Shown here one piece after another: positions 9,521 through 17,374 of a stretch of 64,000 bases of DNA (positions are counted from its first letter, which is position 1; each line of letters opens with the position of its first letter). The translations under genes were made by a program, and so were the position numbers. Location: contig JAAFJN010000005.1 of the NCBI GenBank assembly GCA_013298845.1, positions 146,908 through 210,907 of the forward strand, in the 5' to 3' direction. The notes below the pieces were generated by a model. That model saw only the letters and a program-made list of their open reading frames with translations, was not told where the DNA came from and searched no databases. The DNA is from Chitinophagales bacterium (GTDB lineage Bacteria > Bacteroidota > Bacteroidia > Chitinophagales > Saprospiraceae).

Positions 9521-10510
9521 TTACAAACCTCTCAAAAAGGTTATGATACTTTGTTGATCAGAAATCACCGGACTTACCGATGAAGCACCATTGTCACTCA
9601 CTACTGCTTCTCCGCTACCCAACCAAAAATGCGCGCCCGTACTGGATACCGTCACAAAACGAATATCCTCACCTACGGGGGCGTTTTCCAAACAAAACAC
9701 CCCTTTTTCGTCAACCTTAGGCTGCATTTGCACCGTTACTGCCCCATTTTGCAAAAGGGCAAACACGCGTGTATTGTCGAGATAATACTGCTTAGGTAGT
9801 TTGACGCAAAAAGTAATGGAAGCGTTGGGTGTAATTGGACGAATTGCACTTACCCAACCCATTTTTTTTGTTAACAGTTGATAGCCCTGGTACGGCGACG
9901 CCGATCCGGCTACGGTCCAGGTAGCATTGTACACCGAACTAGCCGCCCCGGTTTCCCAAGCCGTCAACTTTTGCTGGGCATCGGGCTGGGCGTAGGCGAT
10001 GGTGTAATTGGAGCCATTGGACGAATCCGGGATGTATAATTTGAGGTGGCGGTTAGTGTCGATGAGCAAATTTTTGGCATCGCAGGAAATTTTCACGTGT
10101 ACCGCCCCGATGTGTTCCGTCAATTTATCGGCCTGATTCACCGCTGGCATTCCACGACTCAGCCAATCGCCCGCCCGCAATACCTCGGTCAATTCCACTT
10201 TAACGGTATTGCAGGAAGTACAGGGCTGGGCCGTGCCATTTTCCAGGGTAAACAAAAAATTGTTGTTTTCCAGTTTCACCCGCACACCACCCGGCGTTTC
10301 CAACGTGGTATCGTTGATCAGGTCGGCACCCTTTAAGGTAAACACAGTAGTGGTCAGGCTGGAAGGAACCGAACCCAATAATGCATCCAGTTCTTTTTGA
10401 CTGTTGGCATACGGGTCAAAGGTTTCATTGTCTTTGCGGCACGCGGGCAGCGAAAGAAGCATAAAACCGATAGCAAAAAATGCTTGATAGTTAATTTTTC
10501 GATTAAACAT
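9521..10510 (-). CDS. Predicted lipoprotein of sigma module B
   Basis: 329 residues from the ATG at 10510, chosen because it gives a clean lipoprotein signal (hydrophobic residues 10-22, SLPAC, Cys24); the frame extends upstream to 10582 without a signal-like start. The segment VKVELTEVLRAGDWLSRGMP followed by a beta-rich block resembles the ZU5-like module common in Bacteroidota lipoproteins, often beginning with a plug-like strand pair; here CTSC precedes it. No catalytic motif is visible. It is the last gene of module B, 52 bases after the barrel gene. Confidence 0.75.
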   Translation of the reverse strand: MFNRKINYQAFFAIGFMLLSLPACRKDNETFDPYANSQKELDALLGSVPSSLTTTVFTLKGADLINDTTLETPGGVRVKLENNNFLFTLENGTAQPCTSCNTVKVELTEVLRAGDWLSRGMPAVNQADKLTEHIGAVHVKISCDAKNLLIDTNRHLKLYIPDSSNGSNYTIAYAQPDAQQKLTAWETGAASSVYNATWTVAGSASPYQGYQLLTKKMGWVSAIRPITPNASITFCVKLPKQYYLDNTRVFALLQNGAVTVQMQPKVDEKGVFCLENAPVGEDIRFVTVSSTGAHFWLGSGEAVVSDNGASSVSPVISDQQSIITFLRGL

Positions 10511-10562
10511 GGTATTTTGTAAGTAAAATTGTTTTCCTAAAGTTTGATTAAACAATAAGAAG

Positions 10563-11921
10563 TTAAAAAATGCGGGAAACACCTAACCGTAAGCCAATCA
10601 AGTGATACCGTTGTTGTAATGGATATGTTTCTGTGGATATAGGTTTGAGTATGGCTTGATAATACGGCTCCGCAAAAATACGCATATCACGCCTGAAATG
10701 CCAGAAGAACTGGGCACTTCCTTCAAGACTTAGACCAGTACGCGCATTAAATACCTCAACACCAGAACTGGTACCCGAATTGAACGGAGCCGGATTAAAT
10801 GTATCGGGGTTGAGAATAGCGCCTTTTTTCCAGAACAACACATTCAGCGCTGCACCTCCTTTTAACTGTACACCTTTACGGCCGCTGCGCCACTCGTAAC
10901 CCAATTTAACCGGAATGTGTAACATTCCAAAACGATTGTATTTGGTAATGGTTTTTAACCCAAATACCGCATCAATGGTGTCTTGGCCGTTGTTTTCGGT
11001 AAAATACTGCACAAACAGGTCGTCTTTAAAACGCATCACCTCGGTGAATTGCTGGTATTGCAGTCCCGTTCCGATGGAATAACGCCGGTTCCACACGCGG
11101 GTAATACCCACCCCGGCTTGGTATCCCCAACCCATGCTTTCTGTTTCGAGGCGTTTTTGGCGATAGGCTTCCAATTCCAAATCGCCGCTTCGGTTGTCCA
11201 GTTGTTTAGCCGCCATGAGTGGCCCGCTGTACACATCCAGGAGCCAAGCATTGGGATTTTCGTCAAAATCGTAACAATTTTGCCGTTTTTTAATAATTTT
11301 TTCGGCCAATTCCACCCTTTTCAGCCGTTCGACCTTCGTGGTGGCTTCTGGCGCGGCGATATGAACCGGCAACATGGGCGTATTCGCCCGGTGGTTCACG
11401 GTATTTTTTTCCGGCACCGGAGCGACGGTAAGTGGTTTAATATTATCGGTCACTACGGTTTCCAGCGATACCGGTGTATGGTCCGGAACGGAAGCCTGAT
11501 CGAGTTCCGGTACATTTTTGGAGAACTGAATTTTACCTTTGGCCGAGAAGGCGCGTCCGGCGACAGGCAGTGCGTCATGCCCTGCTTTCGCCGCATCAGG
11601 GGAAAGCGCTACTGGATTGTCGGTGGACGACAAAGGCTGATCATTGAGACCAATCTGGTTTCGGGCAGTGGCGCTGCCCGAGGAAGTGTCCACGCTGCTT
11701 TGCACCACCGTATCGGCCGCGTTGGGTGTAGGTTGGGTGTACATCCACCAGCCGGTGCCCATGAGGGCTACACCGGCGAAAGTAAACCACCAGAATATCA
11801 CTTTCCGTCGTTTTTTGCGCAATTCGCGCTCTACCCCCGGCCACACGAAAGCGGGTGGAGGAACGGCGGCGTTTTCGAGGCGCTCGCGCAAAATCCGATC
11901 TGTTTGATGTTCATTTTGCAT
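10563..11921 (-). CDS. Putative dual-membrane-spanning anti-sigma factor (module B)
   Basis: 452 residues from the ATG at 11921; a TTG at 11930 could add three residues. Layout mirrors the module A protein. The cytosolic segment (residues 1-40) contains RERLENAAVPPPAFVWPGVE, a Pro/Trp pattern common to Bacteroidota anti-sigma tails. One TM helix follows (about 41-61), then a disordered Pro/Thr/Ser linker (62-220) and a barrel-like C-terminal domain (225-452) ending in Phe (GLRLGVSRIF). It starts 10 bases after the sigma stop at 11932. Holding the sigma factor until an outer-membrane signal arrives is the likely role, by analogy with the Dma proteins. Confidence 0.8.
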   Translation of the reverse strand: MQNEHQTDRILRERLENAAVPPPAFVWPGVERELRKKRRKVIFWWFTFAGVALMGTGWWMYTQPTPNAADTVVQSSVDTSSGSATARNQIGLNDQPLSSTDNPVALSPDAAKAGHDALPVAGRAFSAKGKIQFSKNVPELDQASVPDHTPVSLETVVTDNIKPLTVAPVPEKNTVNHRANTPMLPVHIAAPEATTKVERLKRVELAEKIIKKRQNCYDFDENPNAWLLDVYSGPLMAAKQLDNRSGDLELEAYRQKRLETESMGWGYQAGVGITRVWNRRYSIGTGLQYQQFTEVMRFKDDLFVQYFTENNGQDTIDAVFGLKTITKYNRFGMLHIPVKLGYEWRSGRKGVQLKGGAALNVLFWKKGAILNPDTFNPAPFNSGTSSGVEVFNARTGLSLEGSAQFFWHFRRDMRIFAEPYYQAILKPISTETYPLQQRYHLIGLRLGVSRIF

Positions 11922-11931
11922 AATATTCAAA

Positions 11932-12471
11932 TCAGTTTTTCACTGGTTTTAAGGCTGTATCCAATTGATCCGCGAGCCATTTGCGGGCTTTGGTTAATTG
12001 CGACCGCGAGGTGCTTTCCTGAATTCCCAGGGTTTGGGCAACTTCGGCGTGCGAATAACCTTCAATCGCAACCAGGTTAAATATAACACGGTAACCATCG
12101 GGAAGTTGAGCAATTAATTTTAATAATTCTTCTTCCGACATCCGCGAAATAGCGTCTGGTTCAATGGCTTTATCGGGCAATATCTCATAACCGCTTTGTT
12201 CCATATCAAACCGTTGGCGTTGATACGTTCTCAGCGCGGTATTCACCATAATTTTGCGAATCCACCCCTCAAAAGAGCCTTGAAAATGGTATTGATCCAA
12301 TTTGGTAAACACCTTTACAAACCCCTCCTGAAGCATATCAGCCGCGTCGGCAGAACTGCGCGCGTACCGCAGACACACCGCGTACATTTTGCCGGCGTAA
12401 CGCTCGTACAAAATCTGCTGATGCTGTGCGGAGCCGCGCAGACATGCTTTTATGAGTGTTTCTTCGTTCAA
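11932..12471 (-). CDS. ECF RNA polymerase sigma factor (module B), TTG start
   Basis: 179 residues. Region 2 includes ILYERYAGKMYAVCLRYARSS and the classic DAADMLQEGFVKVF helix (D-x-x-Q-E-x-F type), then FEGWIRKIMVNTALRTY. Region 4 includes LPDGYRVIFNLVAIEGYSHAEVA and LGIQESTSRSQLTKARKWL. The start must be TTG at 12471: a stop lies in frame 18 bases upstream, and the next Met is residue 29, inside region 2. The next gene (anti-sigma barrel) begins 10 bases downstream. It is paralogous to the sigma factor at 6222-6773, in the opposite direction. Confidence 0.93.
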   Translation of the reverse strand: MNEETLIKACLRGSAQHQQILYERYAGKMYAVCLRYARSSADAADMLQEGFVKVFTKLDQYHFQGSFEGWIRKIMVNTALRTYQRQRFDMEQSGYEILPDKAIEPDAISRMSEEELLKLIAQLPDGYRVIFNLVAIEGYSHAEVAQTLGIQESTSRSQLTKARKWLADQLDTALKPVKN

Positions 12472-12668
12472 TCTTACAAAAGAAAGTTAATGAGTTCGCT
12501 ATTTCTACCGTTTCGGAGAAATAATACCAGGCAATTGTTTATTGGTCGCAGGTTTTGTACTTCGCTAAAATTGCCCGAAGATACACTTCTCTCTTAGATA
12601 CAACCAAATGTTTCTGCGCTGCCTGAATATTTAAAAAAGTTTCTACCAACAACTTCTTAAAATAGGTT

Positions 12669-12676
12669 TAATTTTG
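12669..12676 (+). promoter_or_regulatory. Bacteroidota -7 box upstream of prs
   Basis: TAATTTTG matches the TAnnTTTG -7 consensus of the primary sigma factor in Bacteroidota. It lies about 46 bases before the prs ATG. A clear -33 TTTG is not visible at the expected spacing. Confidence 0.5.
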
Positions 12677-12722
12677 CGGCTTCATTTCACCAATTTCACC
12701 CGCTATCACAGTGATATTTGAT

Positions 12723-13655
12723 ATGCCCGAAGTAAAATTATTCTCGTGTACTGCATCCGAGAGTCTCGCTGCCGACATTGCCGAACACTACCAAACGAAT
12801 CTGGCCGATAAAACGTTGGCGAAATTCAGCGACGGCGAAATGCAGCCCATTATTAACGAAAGTATCCGCGGTTCTTTCGTGTTTTTTATCCAAAGTACCT
12901 GCCAGCCGCACGATAATCTGGTAGAACTGCTGCTCTGGATTGATTCCGCTAAACGCGCTTCCGCCGGTTACATTACTGCCGTTGTACCTTACTTCGGTTA
13001 TGCCCGCCAAGACCGTAAAGACAAACCACGGGTACCCATCAGTGCCAAACTCATGGCCAACCTGCTCACCACCGCCGGTGCCGACCGTATCATGACGATG
13101 GATTTGCACGCCGACCAAGTGCAGGGTTTCTTCGATATTCCGGTGGATCACCTGCGCTCCGAGGCTATTTACATGCCTTATCTGGCCGAAACCGACCTGA
13201 GTTCCACCATTTTTGCCAGCCCCGACGTGGGTGGTGTAAAACGGGCACGGTCATACGCCATGCACTTTGGCCGCGAACTGGTGATTTGTGATAAATACCG
13301 CACCAAAGCCAATGAAGTAGCCTCCATGACGGTCATCGGTGACGTAAAAGGTGCCGACGTTATTTTGGTGGATGACCTGGTGGACACTGCCGGCACCCTC
13401 TGCAAAGCCGCCGATGCTTTGATCGAAAAAGGCGCCCGGTCGGTAAAAGCCATTTGTACCCACCCCGTGTTGTCGGGCAAAGCGTACGAAAACATCGAAA
13501 ACTCAAAATTGACCGAACTGATCGTGTGCGACACTATTCCGTTGCGCCGCCCGTCGGAGAAAATTAAAGTATTGTCCACGGCCAAATTATTCAGCCGCGC
13601 CATTCGCAATACCATTGAGTATAAATCCATTGCGGCCTTGTTTTTGCAAAAATAA
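12723..13655 (+). CDS. prs: Ribose-phosphate pyrophosphokinase
   Basis: PRPP synthetase makes 5-phosphoribosyl diphosphate from ribose 5-phosphate and ATP for nucleotide, His and Trp synthesis. The 310 residues include FSDGEM, the substrate-binding YFGYARQDRKDKPRVPISAK, MDLHADQVQGFFDIPVD, and the PRPP-binding loop VILVDDLVDTAGTL near residue 215. Length is normal for the family (about 315). ATG at 12723 is preferred to GTG at 12711. queE follows directly: the prs TAA and the queE ATG abut with no gap. Confidence 0.97.
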   Translation: MPEVKLFSCTASESLAADIAEHYQTNLADKTLAKFSDGEMQPIINESIRGSFVFFIQSTCQPHDNLVELLLWIDSAKRASAGYITAVVPYFGYARQDRKDKPRVPISAKLMANLLTTAGADRIMTMDLHADQVQGFFDIPVDHLRSEAIYMPYLAETDLSSTIFASPDVGGVKRARSYAMHFGRELVICDKYRTKANEVASMTVIGDVKGADVILVDDLVDTAGTLCKAADALIEKGARSVKAICTHPVLSGKAYENIENSKLTELIVCDTIPLRRPSEKIKVLSTAKLFSRAIRNTIEYKSIAALFLQK

Positions 13656-14414
13656 ATGCAACTTACCCTCGCGCGTCTCAACGAACAACCGGAGATTTTT
13701 TACTCCATTCAGGGCGAAGGCAAAAGCCTTGGCGTACCCTCCGTGTTTGTACGCACCTCGTTGTGCAACCTGCACTGCATCTGGTGCGATACGGATTATA
13801 CCTGGAACTGGAAAAACACCCGTTTCCCCCACGCCAATGACGCAACGCCGGGGTACCGTAAATTTGAAAAAAAGGACTGGATTGTCAAAATAGATATTGA
13901 AGCAGTGGCTGATCTGGTAGCAGATCAGCCCTGCAAAAATATCATTCTTACCGGCGGCGAACCGCTGTTGCAACAACCGGCTCTGGCAGCCCTCATGCGG
14001 GCGTTGCGCGCACGGGCCACGGGTTATTTTTTTGAAACCGAAACCAACGGTACAATGGTGCCCTCGGCAGAATTTGACGCCGATATTGACCAATACAATG
14101 TTTCTCCAAAATTAGAAAACAGCAATAATTCGCGAAAATTGCGCGAAAAACCGGCGGCTTACCACTTTTTTGCCCAAAGTTCCAAGGCAAATTTTAAATT
14201 TGTGGTGGCCGAACCCCAAGACCTCGATGAGGTACTGGAACTGATTGAACGGTACCAAATTCCCGCCGATAAAGTATATTTGATGCCCGAAGCATCCACC
14301 GCGCCCGTGCTCCAACAAAAACGCCAATGGGTAGTGGATATTTGTAAAAACCACGGCTTCCGGTATTCCGACCGTCTGCACGTGCAGATTTGGGGCGGAA
14401 AGAAGGGCGTGTAA
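13656..14414 (+). CDS. queE: 7-carboxy-7-deazaguanine synthase (radical SAM)
   Basis: QueE converts 6-carboxytetrahydropterin to 7-carboxy-7-deazaguanine in queuosine synthesis. The 252-residue protein shows the N-terminal substrate motif FYSIQGEGKSLGVPSVFVR and the radical SAM cluster motif CNLHCIWCDT near residue 37 (C-x3-C-x2-C). The SAM-binding TGGEPLLQ follows near residue 100, with FETETNGT further on. It begins immediately after the prs stop codon and is probably translated by coupling. Other queuosine genes are not in the window. Confidence 0.93.
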   Translation: MQLTLARLNEQPEIFYSIQGEGKSLGVPSVFVRTSLCNLHCIWCDTDYTWNWKNTRFPHANDATPGYRKFEKKDWIVKIDIEAVADLVADQPCKNIILTGGEPLLQQPALAALMRALRARATGYFFETETNGTMVPSAEFDADIDQYNVSPKLENSNNSRKLREKPAAYHFFAQSSKANFKFVVAEPQDLDEVLELIERYQIPADKVYLMPEASTAPVLQQKRQWVVDICKNHGFRYSDRLHVQIWGGKKGV

Positions 14415-14420
14415 TTTTTC

Positions 14421-15470
14421 CTATAGCGTATTCGGCGTTTTTTCCCGATTAATAATGGGCAGCAACACCAAAGCCAGCACCCCACCCACAATATTGTAAA
14501 AAATCTGGATGGCGAAAAAAGAAATATTGGCGTACGAAAACGCATCGCCGCCGTTGATTTGATACAACGATAAACCCGCAATGCACAACGCGTGGTAGGT
14601 GCCCATGCCGCCGGGCGACGGAATCACAAACCCAAGGGTGCCAAACACAAAAACCATCAGGGCGGCTCCGGCGCTCAATTCGGCCGTGGGCGGAAATGCC
14701 TTGAGGTTAAAATAGCACTGAAGGTAAAACATCAGCCAAATGCCCAGCGATAATGCAATGAATAACGCCGGATTTTTTAACCGAAAAACACTGCGCAAAC
14801 CATCGCGAAAACCCGCAATAATACCCGCAAATTTTTGAAAAACGACCAATTGCATCAATCGGTTACGCAATAGCCAAGCCGCGACCAACCCCAAAAATCC
14901 CAACGCCAAAATGGCCAACACAATGGGATTCGACAACAATCCGCCTCCGCTGCCACCCGATGGCCCACGGTTAATAAATTCCAGCAGTACCCCGCCCTGA
15001 AACAAAAACGCCAAACCCACGACCAGCCCCAAACACAAAAAGTCCATCAGGCGATCTACCACCATCGTACCCATAACTTTCTCCAACGGAATACGTTCGT
15101 ACCGGGCCAACGAACCGGCGCGGACAACTTCGCCCATGCGCGGCAAACCCAAATTGGCAAAATAACCCAGTAAAATGGTGAGCATACTGTTGCTCAATTG
15201 AATTTGATAACCCATTGGCGCGTGCAGCATTTGCCAACGCAGGGCGCGAAACAGGTTACTGAGCGTAAACGCCAGCACAACCATTAAAATCCAACCGATA
15301 TTGACCGTTGAAAAATCGTGCAGTAGTTTATCGGGCAAACTGCATTGGTCGGTGGGAACGCCATCCAAGCGGCATTGTTCCTGAAATGCCGTGTTCTGGG
15401 AGCGATACACCAAATAAAGGATAACGCTGCCCAAGCCAGCAAAAAGAATAAATTGTATGATTTTTTTCAC
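14421..15470 (-). CDS. YbhN/LPG-synthase-like flippase-family membrane protein
   Basis: 349 residues with about eight transmembrane helices. The family pattern of lysylphosphatidylglycerol synthase transmembrane / UPF0104 proteins is visible: FRALRWQML, LGYFANLGLPRMGEVVRAGSLARYE, MGTMVVDRLMDFLC, and GFVIPSPGGMGTYHALC near residue 285. Such proteins are thought to move or flip lipid-linked substrates; the specific substrate is unknown. The start is GTG at 15470, since the first Met-coding ATG would delete the first helix. It converges on queE, with only six bases between the stop codons. Confidence 0.85.
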   Translation of the reverse strand: MKKIIQFILFAGLGSVILYLVYRSQNTAFQEQCRLDGVPTDQCSLPDKLLHDFSTVNIGWILMVVLAFTLSNLFRALRWQMLHAPMGYQIQLSNSMLTILLGYFANLGLPRMGEVVRAGSLARYERIPLEKVMGTMVVDRLMDFLCLGLVVGLAFLFQGGVLLEFINRGPSGGSGGGLLSNPIVLAILALGFLGLVAAWLLRNRLMQLVVFQKFAGIIAGFRDGLRSVFRLKNPALFIALSLGIWLMFYLQCYFNLKAFPPTAELSAGAALMVFVFGTLGFVIPSPGGMGTYHALCIAGLSLYQINGGDAFSYANISFFAIQIFYNIVGGVLALVLLPIINREKTPNTL

Positions 15471-15532
15471 GCCGCAAAGGTAGTAAACGCGTTTTATTTC
15501 ACACCTTGTTAAAATGGGGCAATTTTCCCCTT

Positions 15533-16486
15533 TTATCCACCCGCTTCCAATTGTAACCGCAGATTTTTAATCATATCGGCACTCATGGCGTCCAAATCAA
15601 ACTCCGGTTTCCAGCCCCAATCGCGCCGCGCCTGACTGTCGTCAATGGAAGCGGGCCAGGAATCGGCTATTTTTTGGCGAAAATCGGGTTTGTACGAAAT
15701 GGTAAACTCCGGGCAAATTTTTTGAATGGATGCGTAAATTTCGGCGGGGGTAAACGACATACCGGCCAGGTTATAACTGGTTCGGATGGTAATTTTGTCG
15801 GCGGCGGCTTCCATCAACTCAATCGTAGCCCGAATGGCGTCGGGCATGTACAGCATGGGCAAAGAGGTATTATCGCGCAAAAAACACTCAAAATGTTTGT
15901 TGCGCACCGCAAAATGGTAAATATCCACGGCGTAATCGGTGGTGCCGCCACCGGGCATACTTTGGTAACCAATAATACCGGGATACCGCAGCGAACGCAC
16001 ATCGGTGCCGTAGCGGCGGAAATAATAATTGGCCCAATTTTCACCGGCCACTTTACTAATACCATAGACCGTTTCGGGAATCAAAACCTCGTGTTGCGGG
16101 GTATCGTAATGGTTGGCTTCGCGGCCAAAAACCGCAATGGACGAAGGGTAATACACTTTTTTAATGCCCTTGTTGCGGGCCACTTCCAGCACATTAAACA
16201 GGCTCGTCATATTAATATTCCAGGCCCAAAGCGGGTCTTTTTCACCGGTGGCGCTCAAAATAGCCGCCAAATGGTAAATCTGGTTGATATTGTGGCGGGT
16301 CACCAGAGCGTTCAGGGCTTCTCCGTCGAGGGCGTTTAGCACTTCGGTGGGGCCGCCGGAATCGGGCAGAGGGCGCAAATCGGACGCAATGACCTGGTCA
16401 GTGCCATAAACAGAACGCAACGCATCGGTCAGGACAGAACCAATCTGTCCACCGGCACCAATAATGAGAATTTTTTCTTTGAACAT
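15533..16486 (-). CDS. SDR-type L-threonine 3-dehydrogenase / NAD-dependent epimerase family
   Basis: 317 residues from the ATG at 16486 (MFKEKILIIGAGGQIGSVL). The nucleotide-binding GAGGQIG is near residue 10, the catalytic serine is in YPSSIAVFG, and the Tyr-Lys pair is in TVYGISKVAGENW. The motifs MPGGGTTDYAVDIYHFA and MLYMPDAIRATIELM match the extended-SDR L-threonine 3-dehydrogenases found in many Bacteroidota rather than sugar epimerases. The likely reaction is L-threonine to 2-amino-3-oxobutyrate with NAD. The neighbour is a VanX-type peptidase 55 bases upstream on the same strand. Confidence 0.85.
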   Translation of the reverse strand: MFKEKILIIGAGGQIGSVLTDALRSVYGTDQVIASDLRPLPDSGGPTEVLNALDGEALNALVTRHNINQIYHLAAILSATGEKDPLWAWNINMTSLFNVLEVARNKGIKKVYYPSSIAVFGREANHYDTPQHEVLIPETVYGISKVAGENWANYYFRRYGTDVRSLRYPGIIGYQSMPGGGTTDYAVDIYHFAVRNKHFECFLRDNTSLPMLYMPDAIRATIELMEAAADKITIRTSYNLAGMSFTPAEIYASIQKICPEFTISYKPDFRQKIADSWPASIDDSQARRDWGWKPEFDLDAMSADMIKNLRLQLEAGG

Positions 16487-16541
16487 GTGGTGGTGGTTAG
16501 TAGTATATCTGGTGGGTTTCTCCGGGGGGGCTTTTGCGGCA

Positions 16542-17363
16542 TTATTTACAGGGCCAAAGGTAATCAGAGAGTTCATATTTCCCCGAACGATACGAAAAAT
16601 GCCACCATTCGGTGCGAATTCCCGCAAAACCCGCCGCTTCCATCACTTTTCGGAGTAACCGGCGGTTATCGAGTACTTTTTGGGGTAATTTGGTGTAATC
16701 GTAATGGGCTTCTTTGCCAAAAAAATCATACGGCGTTCCCATGTCCAATTCTTTGCCGTTTTTATCCACAATGGTCAGGTCCACGGCGGCACCCCGCGAG
16801 TGCATGGAACCTTTGGCGGGCGGTGTCACATAGTCGGGATTGGGCACTTTGTCCCAAAGGCGTTGCTGATACGGGCGCGGGCGGTAACAATCGAACATTT
16901 TTAAACCACCGTAACCCTCTTTTTTTAAGGCTTCGTGCACTTTTATGAGGGCTTTGGCCGCCGCCGGGCGCAAAAGACATTCGGGGCAATCGTAAATTTT
17001 TGCCTTGGTAAAATTATCCGTGGTAGCGTAGCGAATATCGAGTCGAATATCCGATGCCAAGTCTTTTACGCGGGTAAATTCGTCGGAAATTTTCGCCTTA
17101 ACCGGAGTCGGGGCGGGTTTAGGGGTCCCTTTTTCGGGTTTGGGCGGCGGCGTTTTTTCCACTTTTTCAACGACAGCGGCCGACTTGGGCGGCGTGGTTT
17201 CGGCCGTTGGGGGGGCAGCCTCTACCGGGTCCGGGGTTGTTGTTGGCACCGTTGTATCTGCCGTAGCGGAGACCGTGGCGGGCGTGGTAGCCGGGCTGCC
17301 CGTCTCCGGCGTGGGGGTCGAATTGCAGGCGACGAAAACGAGAAAAAAGGCAAAATAGCGCAT
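16542..17363 (-). CDS. Lipoprotein D-alanyl-D-alanine dipeptidase (VanX-type, peptidase M15)
   Basis: 273 residues. A short lipoprotein signal ends at Cys13 (MRYFAFFLVFVAC). A Pro/Thr/Ala-rich tether of about 75 residues follows, then a VanX-like domain. Zinc ligands are visible in SMHSRGAAVDLT (His and Asp, about residues 186-193) and EWWH (His about 257, with the catalytic Glu). FDCYRPRPYQQRLW is also typical of the family. It should cleave D-Ala-D-Ala or related peptides in the periplasm, so a peptidoglycan recycling role is more likely than vancomycin resistance; no vanH/vanA-type ligase genes are nearby. Its start is 12 bases from the altronate dehydratase stop. Confidence 0.88.
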   Translation of the reverse strand: MRYFAFFLVFVACNSTPTPETGSPATTPATVSATADTTVPTTTPDPVEAAPPTAETTPPKSAAVVEKVEKTPPPKPEKGTPKPAPTPVKAKISDEFTRVKDLASDIRLDIRYATTDNFTKAKIYDCPECLLRPAAAKALIKVHEALKKEGYGGLKMFDCYRPRPYQQRLWDKVPNPDYVTPPAKGSMHSRGAAVDLTIVDKNGKELDMGTPYDFFGKEAHYDYTKLPQKVLDNRRLLRKVMEAAGFAGIRTEWWHFSYRSGKYELSDYLWPCK

Positions 17364-17374
17364 AAAATATTCGT

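Noticed and set aside
16542-17363. Vancomycin resistance (vanX) gene
   Set aside because: It is VanX-like in fold, but there are no vanH/vanA/vanR/vanS genes around it and it is a lipoprotein; a cell-wall peptidase role is more likely.
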